Source: an uncultured Gammaproteobacteria bacterium (GTDB lineage: Bacteria > Pseudomonadota > Gammaproteobacteria > Nitrosococcales > Methylophagaceae). From it: a stretch of 64,000 bases of DNA. Each line of letters begins with the position of its first letter. The first letter of the stretch is position 1. The notes under the pieces are model-generated. The model did no database searches. It was not told the origin of the DNA and worked only from the letters and a program-made list of their open reading frames with translations. The stretch lies in contig CAJQLA010000006.1 of assembly GCA_905479075.1 (NCBI GenBank), positions 1 to 64,000 on the forward strand. Direction: 5' to 3'. Shown here piece by piece: positions 44,253 to 53,373 of this stretch. The position numbers were made by a program, and so were the translations under genes.

Positions 44253-45064
44253 GTGCATTAACATTCACACTTAAGGCTGCACCAAGCCAACGTATCGACT
44301 GTTCACCGCTCACGCCAGAGTTATTAGCTGAAAAAACGCTAGATCAAATAAAAGCGATAGAGTTGGTTTCAGGTAAACAGAAGTTAAGCGTTGAAAGCCT
44401 GTTTGATGTGGCAGGTGATGATACTAATGATATTCATGTTGCTAATAGCACTAACAAACTCGATTTTATTGGCCGTAATATGACGCACGGCAAAATCAGT
44501 GTTGATGGTGATGTTGGTGCTTACCTTGGCCTGTTTATGGAAGCGGGTGAGATTGAGGTTAACGGTAACACAGCCATTTATACGGGTTGTGAAATGAAAG
44601 GCGGCCAAATTAAAGTTAATGGCAACACGGGTGACTTTGTTGGCGGTGCGCGTCCCGGTCAGAAAAATGGTATGACAGGCGGCACCATCATTATCACTGG
44701 CAACTCCGGTGATCGCACGGGCGACCATATGCGCCGTGGTTATATTTTGATCGAAGGTAATGCAGGTGATTACTGTGCTTCGCGAATGGTCTCTGGCACG
44801 ATAGCAGTATTAGGTGATACAGGCGCACACCTTGGTTATGCGATGAAACGCGGTACCATCTTGCTCACAAAAATGCCCTCACGAGGCATTACCGCCAACT
44901 TTAATGATTGTGGCTCTCACACTTTGGCATTTTTAGCTTTGCTTTTTGCTTCATTTAAAAAGCTAGACAGCCAATTTGCCAATATAGAATCCTTCTCACG
45001 CGTCCAGCGTTATGCGGGTGATCTAGCAGGGATTGGTATGGGTGAAATACTGGTTAAAATCTGA
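44249..45064 (+). CDS. fhcC: FhcC, formyltransferase/hydrolase complex subunit C, 271 aa
   Basis: Residues about 80-210 form a repeated GxxxxxG pattern (for example GKISVDGDVGAYLG, GEIEVNGNT, GGQIKVNGNTGDFVGG, GGTIIITGNSGDRTG), the beta-helix of FwdC and of the glutamate synthase C-terminal domain. It holds the complex together rather than doing catalysis. The last gene of fhcBADC; no clear terminator follows before the NYN gene 61 bases on. Confidence 0.94.
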   Translation: MSALTFTLKAAPSQRIDCSPLTPELLAEKTLDQIKAIELVSGKQKLSVESLFDVAGDDTNDIHVANSTNKLDFIGRNMTHGKISVDGDVGAYLGLFMEAGEIEVNGNTAIYTGCEMKGGQIKVNGNTGDFVGGARPGQKNGMTGGTIIITGNSGDRTGDHMRRGYILIEGNAGDYCASRMVSGTIAVLGDTGAHLGYAMKRGTILLTKMPSRGITANFNDCGSHTLAFLALLFASFKKLDSQFANIESFSRVQRYAGDLAGIGMGEILVKI

Positions 45065-45125
45065 TGTCTATTTTGAAGTCCACGGATTTTAAAATAAATT
45101 ATTAGAGCATAATGTTATTTATTAA

Positions 45126-45599
45126 ATGAAAAAAGTCAGCCTGTTTGTCGATGTGCAAAACATTTATTACACGTCGAGAAGCACCTATAACCGAAGTTTT
45201 GATTACAATAAATTCTGGGCACAAGCGACCGAAGGCCGGGAGGTTATCAATGCCTATGCTTATGCGGTTGATCGCGGTGATGAAAAGCAGAAGCAATTTC
45301 AAAATATACTTAGGGCGATTGGCTTTGAGGTTAAGTTAAAACCTTATATCCAGCGATCGGACGGATCAGCAAAAGGTGATTGGGATGTGGGGATTACTAT
45401 CGATATCATGGAATGTGCCCATGACTCGGACATTATCATATTGGCATCAGGCGATGGCGACTTCGATATATTGGTGAATAAGGTTCGGGGTGATTACGAC
45501 ACAGAAGTCGAGGTTTATGGGGTAGAGAAACTGACGGCGGCAAGCCTTATCAATACTGCCTCAAAGTATTTCCCTATTGAGCGATCCTTACTTTTGTAA
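45126..45599 (+). CDS. NYN-domain (PIN-like) protein, LabA/DUF88 family, 157 aa
   Basis: FVDVQNIYYT at the start, GDWDVGITIDIME near 84 and ASGDGDFDILVNKVR near 107 carry the conserved Asp residues of NYN nucleases. LabA-type NYN proteins are predicted RNA nucleases. Cytoplasmic, single-domain. It lies just after fhcC; whether it shares that transcript is unclear. Function in the cell is unknown. Confidence 0.85.
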   Translation: MKKVSLFVDVQNIYYTSRSTYNRSFDYNKFWAQATEGREVINAYAYAVDRGDEKQKQFQNILRAIGFEVKLKPYIQRSDGSAKGDWDVGITIDIMECAHDSDIIILASGDGDFDILVNKVRGDYDTEVEVYGVEKLTAASLINTASKYFPIERSLLL

Positions 45600-45709
45600 A
45601 ACCATTATGTGATTTTCGGTGATTCCTTTGCTTACTTTTTATACGTTATCATAGTCTTATGGTATGAATCACACTTGGCAGGATCACCTTGCTAAGAGGA
45701 GGTGTTAGC

Positions 45710-45781
45710 GTGAAATGGTTTTGTATTTATAAAAATAGATCTTATCGTTTTGCTGTCATCAGGTGGAAAGATGGAATCTAA
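45710..45781 (+). CDS. Possible 23-residue leader peptide translationally coupled to the DUF2784 gene
   Basis: A GTG at 45710 lies seven bases after a near-perfect AGGAGG (45697-45702), better than most ribosome binding sites in this window. The 24-codon frame ends in TAA at 45779-45781, overlapping the ATG of the next gene (45771) by 11 bases. The peptide is rich in aromatic and basic residues (WFCIYKNRSYRF). It may be a genuine microprotein, a coupling leader or chance. Confidence 0.45.
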   Translation: MKWFCIYKNRSYRFAVIRWKDGI

Positions 45782-46187
45782 ATTCGCCTATTTGCTAGTT
45801 GCTGATGCACTGCTTGTCCTACATGTATTCGTTATCATCTTCGTTGTCTTTGGCTTGCTGTCTATTATTATAGGCAAGCTATTGTCTTGGCCTTGGGTTA
45901 GAAACCCATGGTTTCGTTGGTTGCATCTAGCCACTATTAGTGTGGTGGTAGTTGAATCATGGTTAGGCATGGTCTGTCCTCTTACCACATGGGAGATGGT
46001 GCTCCGAGAGAAAGCGGGAGATCAAGTTTACGCGGGCTCATTCATAACGCATTGGCTAGAAACTATTTATTTCTTTAGTGCGCCAGGCTGGGTGTTTGCC
46101 ATCAGCTATACGGCTTTTGGCTTACTGGTTTTAGTCACTTGGTTTTGGGTTCGTCCCAATCCATTCAATCGTCATGAAGGCCACTAG
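45771..46187 (+). CDS. DUF2784 membrane protein, 138 aa
   Basis: The start is placed at ATG 45771, behind CATCAGGTGGAAAG, rather than the upstream TTG. Three to four membrane helices are visible (about 8-32, 44-62 and 108-130). The motifs ADALLVLHVFVIIFV, NPWFRWLHL and MVCPLTTWE are typical of DUF2784. Function unknown; probably inner membrane. It is followed three bases later by the acetyltransferase gene. Confidence 0.83.
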   Translation: MESKFAYLLVADALLVLHVFVIIFVVFGLLSIIIGKLLSWPWVRNPWFRWLHLATISVVVVESWLGMVCPLTTWEMVLREKAGDQVYAGSFITHWLETIYFFSAPGWVFAISYTAFGLLVLVTWFWVRPNPFNRHEGH

Positions 46188-46190
46188 AAG

Positions 46191-46718
46191 ATGCAAATAA
46201 GACGAGCCACACTAGATGATGCAGAACAGATCAACAATGTGCATTTACAAGCATTTGAAAAATCAGAAGCTGAGCGAGTAGCCAAGTTAGCAGTCGGTTT
46301 ACTAAGCGAAAATAGCGATCCTGAAACACTATCTCTAGTTGCGATAGAAGATGCTCTGATCATAGGGCATATTGCTTTCAGCCCTGTTTATCTGGCGAGT
46401 TCAAAAGGCTTTATTGCTACTATTCTTGCTCCTTTAGCTGTACTGCCTGATTATCAGAAAAACAAGGTGGGCTCTTCTCTAATTAAGTTTGGGTTAAAAC
46501 TTATTTCAAATAGCGATGAATCGTTGGTTCTCGTTTATGGTGATCCGAACTATTATTCAAAGTTTGGCTTTAATATCGAGCTAGCCAAACCTTTTATGCC
46601 GCCTTATAAATTAGCGTATCCAGAAGGCTGGTTGGCATTGAGCTTAAATGATAATGCACTGCCCGTAGGCGGTAAGATCAGTTGTGTTTCATCTTTAAAC
46701 TACCCTGATTTATGGTAA
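46191..46718 (+). CDS. GNAT-family N-acetyltransferase (YhbS-like), 175 aa
   Basis: The GNAT fold is shown by the N-terminal IRRATLDDAEQINNVH, the beta-4 region ILAPLAVLPDYQKNKVGSSLIK containing the acetyl-CoA loop (Q/R-x-x-G-x-G/A variant, here QKNKVGS), and VYGDPNYYSKFGFN near 125. Its closest memory match is E. coli YhbS. It lies three bases after the DUF2784 gene. Substrate unknown; cytoplasmic. Confidence 0.85.
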   Translation: MQIRRATLDDAEQINNVHLQAFEKSEAERVAKLAVGLLSENSDPETLSLVAIEDALIIGHIAFSPVYLASSKGFIATILAPLAVLPDYQKNKVGSSLIKFGLKLISNSDESLVLVYGDPNYYSKFGFNIELAKPFMPPYKLAYPEGWLALSLNDNALPVGGKISCVSSLNYPDLW

Positions 46719-46922
46719 TTTCTTTAGCTTTAAATCAGCTGGTGGGGATGGGTGATACAAAATATGTAAGGGATATTAAGGCAAGTGAATACTGGCACAC
46801 CTAATTGTTGAGCCGTATACAGATATTTTTCTCCTTTTATCGCGAATAAAGGCTAAAGGGGGATAACTCTTTTTAAAAGATCACGTATGATTAAGTTTGA
46901 ATGAACATTTAAGGCCAGTGTT

Positions 46923-47936
46923 ATGTCAGATATCGGTAAGTCCATCATCCAGTTTTTAGTTGAAGAGCAGCGTCAATTTCCACAATCTACGGGTTCATTG
47001 ACAGGTCTAATGACCGATATCGTTAGTGCCTGTAAAAAGGTTTCCCACCTTGTCAATCGTAGTGGGATTATTGGCCTTGGTGGTGCTGCTAAGTCTGAGA
47101 ATGTCCAGGGTGAGGTGCAGAAAAAGCTGGATATTATTACCAATGATGTGATGGTTGATCACCTCAGTTGGACGGGTCACTTAGCCGCCATGGCTTCAGA
47201 AGAAATCGAAGAAATTATTCAAATTCCTGATGGCCTTCCTAAGGGCGAGTATTTGATTACTTTTGATCCCTTAGACGGTTCTTCTAATATTGATGTCAAT
47301 ATTTCTGTCGGTACTATTTTTTCTATTTTGCGTTGTCCTGAAGCTACAACAGAACCAACAGTCGAAGACTTTATGCAACCGGGTACGGAACAAGTGTGTG
47401 CTGGTTTTTGTGTTTATGGGCCAACAACGATGATGATTCTCACGACAGGGAATGGCGTAAATGGCTTTACTCTAGATCGAGATGTCGGGGAGTTTATTCT
47501 TACGCACCCGAAAATGACCATCCCAGAAGACACAGCCGAGTTTGCGATTAATATGTCGAACCAGCGTTTCTGGGAACCACCAATGCAGCGATACGTTGAT
47601 GAATGTATGAAAGGTACGGATGGTGGTCGTGAGAAGAACTTCAATATGCGTTGGGTGGCCTCAATGGTCGCTGAAGTTTATCGCGTGTTGACGCGTGGAG
47701 GTATATTTATGTATCCCTTGGATAACAAGCCATCAACCCAAGGAGGCAAGTTACGTTTGATGTATGAAGCAAGCCCGATGAGCTTTATTGTCGAGCAAGC
47801 GGGTGGGGTGAGTTCAACAGGGCGGGAACGCATTATGGACATTAAACCAGAAGGGGTACATCAACGTGTTCCGGTGATTCTAGGTTCAAAAAATGAAGTA
47901 GATCGTGTGGTGTCCTATCATCAAGATAATGGCTAA
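46923..47936 (+). CDS. fbp: Fructose-1,6-bisphosphatase class I, 337 aa
   Basis: The metal site [22 protein letters not shown] is at about 115-136, with the upstream SEEIEEI acidic residues. [20 protein letters not shown] near 241 and [19 protein letters not shown] are substrate-site segments. It makes fructose 6-phosphate, used in gluconeogenesis and, in methylotrophs, in the rearrangement part of the ribulose monophosphate cycle. It stands alone after a 204-base gap and is followed by a small DUF5062-like gene. Confidence 0.95.
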   Translation: MSDIGKSIIQFLVEEQRQFPQSTGSLTGLMTDIVSACKKVSHLVNRSGIIGLGGAAKSENVQGEVQKKLDIITNDVMVDHLSWTGHLAAMASEEIEEIIQIPDGLPKGEYLITFDPLDGSSNIDVNISVGTIFSILRCPEATTEPTVEDFMQPGTEQVCAGFCVYGPTTMMILTTGNGVNGFTLDRDVGEFILTHPKMTIPEDTAEFAINMSNQRFWEPPMQRYVDECMKGTDGGREKNFNMRWVASMVAEVYRVLTRGGIFMYPLDNKPSTQGGKLRLMYEASPMSFIVEQAGGVSSTGRERIMDIKPEGVHQRVPVILGSKNEVDRVVSYHQDNG

Positions 47937-47987
47937 ATAGGGATAAAAGATTTTAGTATCGCAAACTCAATATATGAGAGATTTTCG

Positions 47988-48224
47988 ATGAAAAAATTAA
48001 AAAATGAAAAGGAACTGGTCAAAAAAGCGATTGCCGAAGGTGTGAAATACGGTGAGCAACGAGGTGTCGTAGAATTTGAGCCGACAGACTCTGCTACAGA
48101 GAAAATTGAGTATATTTATCGTTTGTTAGTTCACGACAAGGTTATACAAGCCTTACCAGAAGATCAGGTTTCTCAACAATCTATGAAACATAAACTAGCA
48201 ATCTGGGCATCAAAGTTAAAATGA
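47988..48224 (+). CDS. Small helical protein, probable DUF5062 family, 78 aa
   Basis: The product is highly charged and helical, with the segments LKNEKELVKKAIAEGVKYGEQRG, YRLLVHDKVIQALPEDQVS and KHKLAIWASKL. This resembles DUF5062 proteins of Vibrio and Shewanella from memory. Cytoplasmic. ATG 47988 follows ATGAGAGATTTTCG. Function unknown. Confidence 0.65.
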   Translation: MKKLKNEKELVKKAIAEGVKYGEQRGVVEFEPTDSATEKIEYIYRLLVHDKVIQALPEDQVSQQSMKHKLAIWASKLK

Positions 48225-48331
48225 CTTGGTTGTACCCATGCTAAACTAGCCTGCTGAAAAATAAGATTAAGTCTAAAAATGTTATCAAATAGCATGAATG
48301 GCTCTGTGGATAAAGGAAAAGTAATCAAGTC

Positions 48332-50848
48332 ATGAAAAAGTCATTACTACCATTTTACGATAGACAGGTTCTAGGTCGGCCTGTAGTAATTTTGTTACTC
48401 GTTGTCTTGGTAACCAGCTTTTTTGCTTGGTATATACAAAACTTTAAACTTGATGTTTCTTCTGACTCCCTAGTGTTGGAGGGCGATGAAGATTTACGCT
48501 ATTACCGTTCGATTAATGCTCGTTATGGTGCTGATGATTATTTAATCGTTACCTATACACCGAAACAAGAGTTATTTGCGGCAGAAACCGTAGATGATAT
48601 TGAAAAGCTAAGTAATAGTCTGGCTAAAATTGAACGGGTAGAGTCCGTTATCAGCATCCTCAATGTGCCGCTGATTTCCAGCCCACCAATGAGCCTGCAA
48701 GATATACAACAAAATATCCGGACATTAAGAGATCCTGAGACAGATCTAGACCTCGCAAAACATGAATTAAGTACCAGCTCCTTGTATGTAAACAGACTAG
48801 TAGGTGAAGATGCCGATACCACTGCACTGCAAGTCAATTTCAAGCGAGATCCGGTTTATATTCAGCTTCGTGATCAGCGTGATGCCTTGCGTGAAAAACA
48901 GTTGGCACAAGAACTAAGCTCATCAGAATTAGCCGATTTGCAGCACTTAACCTCTGAGTTTAAACGGCATACAGAAGCGTTGATGGCCCAAGAGGCGACA
49001 GATATAGCGGATATTAGAATTATCCTCGATCAGCACCGAGATAAGGCCGAAGTGCACCTGGGTGGTGTGCCAATGATTGTTGCCGACATGATGGAATTTG
49101 TACGCCATGATTTAGAAGTATTCAGTATTGCAGTTATCGGTATTCTAGTGACTATTCTGGCGGTGATATTTGGCCAACTTCGTTGGATCATTTTGCCCTT
49201 GCTCACAGCCACGGTTGCCAGTGTTATCACAATTGGCTTTTTGGGATTGGTTGAGTGGCGAATCACCGTTGTATCGTCCAACTTTATCGCCTTGTTACTG
49301 ATCTTTGCGTTGTCACTGACGATCCACCTGATTGTTCGTTACCGCGAATTACGGATGGAACGGCCTGAGGATGATCAACGGACATTGCTTCGCGAGACGG
49401 TGCGAAGCAAAGTGCTTCCCTGCTTTTATACAGTCATAACGACCATGGTTGCCTTCGGCTCACTCGTTGTCAGCGAGATAAGACCGGTTATTGATTTCGG
49501 CTGGATCATGGTGATTGGTTTGGCGGTTGCTTTTGTACTTACTTTCACCTTATTCCCTGCCATTCTGTCATTAATGCAACCAAGTGAAGTCAGACAGAAG
49601 GGCGATATAACGAGTGTGATTACGGGCCACTTAGCTAGCTTAAATGACCGTTTTGGCGGAGTTATTTTAGGTCTAGCTTTTTTAGCTGTGGCAGCAAGTG
49701 TTCTTGGCATTAGTAAGCTGACAGTTGAAAATCGCTTTATTGATTATTTCAAAGAATCGACCGAGATCTTCCAAGGAATGTATCTAATTGATCAAAAGTT
49801 GGGAGGGACGACACCGCTTGATGTCATTATCAATGCGCCTGTTGAAGAGGAAACCGAAGACGAAGAAGACATTGCTGATTTAGGCGATGAAGATGACTTT
49901 TTTGATTTTGAACTTGAAGGAGAAGAAGGGTTCACGGCAACCAGTCATTGGTTTAATAGTAATGGCTTTGAGACCATTAACAGAGTGCATAACTATTTAG
50001 ATGATATTGATGAAACAGGTAAGGTTTTATCGCTGACCAATAGTATGGATGCATTAATCACCTTGAATGATGGTGAGGAAATGGATGATTTCTTCTTAGC
50101 ATTGCTCTATAAAAGAGCGCCTGAAGACATCAAAGAAGGCATGATTTACCCTTATATTTCAGAAGACGGTAATCAACTGCGTTTTTCGGTGCGCGTGTTT
50201 GAGTCTGATGCAGCATTACAGCGTGATGCTTTGTTAACCAAAATTCAAAAGGGCCTAACGGAAGAGTTGGGGCTTGCTGAAGAACAGGTAAAATTAACAG
50301 GCATGCTGGTCTTGTTTAATAATATGCTACAGAGCTTGTACAAGTCTCAAATTCAAACGCTTGGTGTTGTCTTTTTTGTTATTTTCTTGATGTTTATTGT
50401 CCTGTTCCGTTCTGTCAAACTAGCTGTTATTGCCATTACACCTAACCTTATTGCGGGTGGTGCGGTATTGGGTTTAATGGGCGGGGCTGGTATTCCACTG
50501 GATATCATGACCATTACTATCACCTCAATTAGTGTCGGTATCGCTGTAGATAATGCTATTCACTATATGGCGCGTTTTAAAGATGAGATAGTCAAAGACT
50601 GGGATTATGATGCTGCAATGCATCGGTCACATAGCAGTATTGGCCGTGCGATGTACTACACGACGGTGACAGTGATCATTGGCTTCTCGGTATTAGCATT
50701 ATCTGATTTCACACCAACGGTTTATTTTGGTCTGCTGACGGCTTTTGCGATGTTCGCAGCATTATTGGCTAACTTAACGGTGCTGCCATTGATGCTCGGT
50801 AAGTTAAAACCTTATGGTGTAGGTGTAGGTGATGGCGTTAAGGCTTAA
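48332..50848 (+). CDS. RND-superfamily MMPL-type exporter, 838 aa
   Basis: Two repeated halves each start with one helix and a large periplasmic loop, then five grouped helices, giving about 12 membrane segments. The first half contains a sterol-sensing-type block (about 250-415) and the second a similar block (about 665-830) with ISVGIAVDNAIHYMARF. A strikingly acidic insertion (about residues 507-533: many Asp and Glu) lies in the second periplasmic loop. Such exporters move lipids or hydrophobic molecules. No membrane-fusion or outer-membrane partner gene is nearby, so it may act alone. Substrate unknown. Confidence 0.87.
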   Translation: MKKSLLPFYDRQVLGRPVVILLLVVLVTSFFAWYIQNFKLDVSSDSLVLEGDEDLRYYRSINARYGADDYLIVTYTPKQELFAAETVDDIEKLSNSLAKIERVESVISILNVPLISSPPMSLQDIQQNIRTLRDPETDLDLAKHELSTSSLYVNRLVGEDADTTALQVNFKRDPVYIQLRDQRDALREKQLAQELSSSELADLQHLTSEFKRHTEALMAQEATDIADIRIILDQHRDKAEVHLGGVPMIVADMMEFVRHDLEVFSIAVIGILVTILAVIFGQLRWIILPLLTATVASVITIGFLGLVEWRITVVSSNFIALLLIFALSLTIHLIVRYRELRMERPEDDQRTLLRETVRSKVLPCFYTVITTMVAFGSLVVSEIRPVIDFGWIMVIGLAVAFVLTFTLFPAILSLMQPSEVRQKGDITSVITGHLASLNDRFGGVILGLAFLAVAASVLGISKLTVENRFIDYFKESTEIFQGMYLIDQKLGGTTPLDVIINAPVEEETEDEEDIADLGDEDDFFDFELEGEEGFTATSHWFNSNGFETINRVHNYLDDIDETGKVLSLTNSMDALITLNDGEEMDDFFLALLYKRAPEDIKEGMIYPYISEDGNQLRFSVRVFESDAALQRDALLTKIQKGLTEELGLAEEQVKLTGMLVLFNNMLQSLYKSQIQTLGVVFFVIFLMFIVLFRSVKLAVIAITPNLIAGGAVLGLMGGAGIPLDIMTITITSISVGIAVDNAIHYMARFKDEIVKDWDYDAAMHRSHSSIGRAMYYTTVTVIIGFSVLALSDFTPTVYFGLLTAFAMFAALLANLTVLPLMLGKLKPYGVGVGDGVKA

Positions 50849-50869
50849 ACGCCTAAATGCATGAGAAGA

Positions 50870-51976
50870 CTATGACTTAATACGGTCTGCTGCAGTTTTG
50901 GCAGCAGTGAGCGCACCTTCAAGATAACCACCATCGTTATTGGCTGTCTCTGTGCCAGCAAATAATAAGCTTCCTTGCCACAAGTCTTGAGCCGATGATG
51001 GCAAACCATAAACGGGGTGGCTTGCAGCACCAATATGATCTTGCTGGGTGGCGGTTAAGCTTTCATCTGACCAATCAATGAGAAACACTTCTAGTGGTTT
51101 TGCTGCCTTTTCGCCGAATATATGGGCTAATTGATCAACAGACACTTGAATTAAAGTGTCACGACCAGCAGTTTTGCGTGCAGCGGCATTAGGACCAACA
51201 AAGCCAAATAAGGCGGCTTTCCCTTCAATGGCAGAAGCATCATGTACTTCAACAAGTGGACCTGTTTGGCTGCTCGCAGAACCGGATAAGCCATCTTCTC
51301 GCCAGAAGGCCTCCGGATAAACGGCAACTAGCTTGGCGTGCGCGGCCATCCATGTCATTGTATTGGCAAAATGCTGTTTAAGTTTGCTTGGCAAAGCGGG
51401 TGTAAATTCAATTGAAGAAGCGATTAACCTTGGTGGCATTGCCAAAATAACATGGCTAGCCTGTAGCGTTTCAGTCAGCTCTTTTTCATTTTTCGTCAAA
51501 ATGCTAATACGCTTGTCACCATTATGTTTAATGTGTGTGACGACGGTATTAAGTTGGATAGTCTCCGGTTTTATCGCGTTTGATAGTTTTTCAACTAAGC
51601 TTTGCATGCCACCAGCTAAACGCATAGATTGTGGGCTGCTTGTCATGCCCAAATCATAACGTTGGGGCGGAACATTTCGACCTCGATCAAAAACGTGAGC
51701 ACCGGTTTGATACTGTGGAAAAGCTTCTAAATCAAAGTGCTCAATAAGTTGCGTTATAACAGGATGCATTTCCGGCCAGAACCAAGAAGGCCCTAGATCA
51801 TATCGCTGATATTTTGATTGATCATCCTTACTGTCAGAAAGGGGCATCGAAATAATACGACCGCCCACGCGATCACGCGCTTCAATGACGGTTGCTTTGA
51901 TGCCTTTTTGTTCTAATAAATAAGCGCTGTATAAACCGCTGAGGCCAGCGCCAATAATGACTACGTGTGTTTGCAT
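50870..51976 (-). CDS. Flavin-containing amine oxidase-family protein, 368 aa
   Basis: N-terminal VVIIGAGLSGLYSAYLLEQKG (FAD-binding loop) then EARDRVGGRI near 36, and a C-terminal LLFAGTETANNDGGYLEGAL near 335-354 that closes the FAD site. The spacing fits monoamine oxidase/amino-acid oxidase-type flavoproteins, at the short end of the family. It shares orientation with an SDR gene upstream (46-base gap). Substrate unknown, as is the electron acceptor. Confidence 0.85.
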   Translation of the reverse strand: MQTHVVIIGAGLSGLYSAYLLEQKGIKATVIEARDRVGGRIISMPLSDSKDDQSKYQRYDLGPSWFWPEMHPVITQLIEHFDLEAFPQYQTGAHVFDRGRNVPPQRYDLGMTSSPQSMRLAGGMQSLVEKLSNAIKPETIQLNTVVTHIKHNGDKRISILTKNEKELTETLQASHVILAMPPRLIASSIEFTPALPSKLKQHFANTMTWMAAHAKLVAVYPEAFWREDGLSGSASSQTGPLVEVHDASAIEGKAALFGFVGPNAAARKTAGRDTLIQVSVDQLAHIFGEKAAKPLEVFLIDWSDESLTATQQDHIGAASHPVYGLPSSAQDLWQGSLLFAGTETANNDGGYLEGALTAAKTAADRIKS

Positions 51977-52022
51977 GGTGATCTACATTTGATAAAAACT
52001 AACAGTGAAGACTGATAGCGGT

Positions 52023-52679
52023 TTAAAAGGATTCAGACTGTGGACGAATATCGAGCTCGTGGGTCCATGCTGATGGTTTTTGATGAGCAAGATCATAATA
52101 AGTATCAGCAATATCCTCGGGCTGTAAACAGTTTTTCTGTTCAATAGACGGAAAACGGTCGCGGCTAAGTTCAGACCAAATAATCCCATCCAAAATAGTG
52201 TGAATTACATGCAAACCTTGAGGTTGAAACTCTCGGGCCAGAGACTGGGCTAAACCGCGAAGGGCAAATTTGGCCGAGCTGAAAGGAGCAAAACCTTTGC
52301 TGCCACGCGTGCTTGCCGTTGCGCCTGTTAATATTAAGCAGCCAGATTGTTGCTCTACCATGCTAGGGATAGCCGTATGACCCACATTGATCGCTGACAA
52401 GACAATACTTTTCCACGCTCGTTCAAAATCATTGGCTGTAAGCTCTGTAAAAGAGCCGCGAGCGAGCTCAGTAACATTATGAATGACAACATCAGGCGTG
52501 CCGTATTGTTTGGTAATTTGTTCAAAAGCTGCTTGTGTTTGGGAAGCATCGGTTAAATCAGCTGCTATGTCACTGCGTCGAGAAAGGCCAATGACTTGAT
52601 AATTATCTTTTTCAAAACGTTGTTTAAGCGCTTCACCTAAACCGGGTCCATACCCTGTGATAACCAGAAGTTTTTTCAT
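52023..52679 (-). CDS. SDR-family oxidoreductase-like protein lacking the catalytic Tyr, 218 aa
   Basis: A Rossmann fold with TGYGPGLGEAL (the TGxxxGxG loop) and NVTELARGSFTEL near 65 (NAG position). The active-site region reads FAPFSSAKFALRGL near 130, so the YxxxK tyrosine is a phenylalanine while lysine is kept. It may be an inactive or unusual SDR. It lies 23 bases upstream on the minus strand of the amine oxidase gene cluster, between it and a protease-like gene. Cytoplasmic. Confidence 0.85.
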   Translation of the reverse strand: MKKLLVITGYGPGLGEALKQRFEKDNYQVIGLSRRSDIAADLTDASQTQAAFEQITKQYGTPDVVIHNVTELARGSFTELTANDFERAWKSIVLSAINVGHTAIPSMVEQQSGCLILTGATASTRGSKGFAPFSSAKFALRGLAQSLAREFQPQGLHVIHTILDGIIWSELSRDRFPSIEQKNCLQPEDIADTYYDLAHQKPSAWTHELDIRPQSESF

Positions 52680-52702
52680 CGTTTTTCCTATTTCTCTAAA
52701 CC

Positions 52703-53236
52703 TTATAAATTGTCTTGCTTAGGCAGGCTTAGGGTGAGTAATTTTCCCTGCTGAGTCAGTTTTAGGTGTTTTAAAAAAGACATGCCGAGCAATATTTCAT
52801 CAAACTTCATGCCTGAACTAATACTGGCAGGCACATTATGCATAACGATATCACCTAAGGAAATGCTGGCAAGTGTCGTTTGAAATGACTTGCTTGTTCC
52901 GTTGGCAGTCATTGTTTGATGTGCAGCCCCTTTTTTTAAGTTGAGCTTGTTAGCGATGTGTTCAGGAATTGCAACATTTGTGGCGCCAGTATCCAATAGA
53001 AACTCGACCTTTTGGCCATTGATCGTGCCATTAGCGACATAATGACCATATCGGTTTTGCTTGAGCACAACTTCAGGATTGCCATTGGCATTGACGCTGA
53101 TTTCAAGCTTTTGGTTGGGATTGTTGAACCTATCTAGGACGCTATTAAATAATAGGGTCGTGCCTGCCAACAGGACTATCCATATGATAGCTGTACTAAA
53201 AAAGCTAAATGTCGGTGGTCCTGATTGCTCAGTCAT
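52703..53236 (-). CDS. TIGR02281-like membrane-anchored retropepsin-family aspartic protease, 177 aa
   Basis: One membrane helix (about 12-30) anchors a domain with FLLDTGATNVAIP near 80-92, the DTGA active-site signature of clan AA aspartic proteases. Only one copy is present, so it would act as a dimer. LLGMSFLKHL near 155 gives the second conserved part. The domain is expected to face the periplasm. Function unknown. Confidence 0.83.
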   Translation of the reverse strand: MTEQSGPPTFSFFSTAIIWIVLLAGTTLLFNSVLDRFNNPNQKLEISVNANGNPEVVLKQNRYGHYVANGTINGQKVEFLLDTGATNVAIPEHIANKLNLKKGAAHQTMTANGTSKSFQTTLASISLGDIVMHNVPASISSGMKFDEILLGMSFLKHLKLTQQGKLLTLSLPKQDNL

Positions 53237-53373
53237 ACTTTATTCATTATGTCCGATAGGTGAAGTGACTTAATAATACCGTATTGCTGTTGGTGTTATA
53301 TAGATAAGCTACCGCCGATTTAGTTGCAATCTTATTTATTCAGGCAGACCGACCGATAATTTGAAGATTAGTT

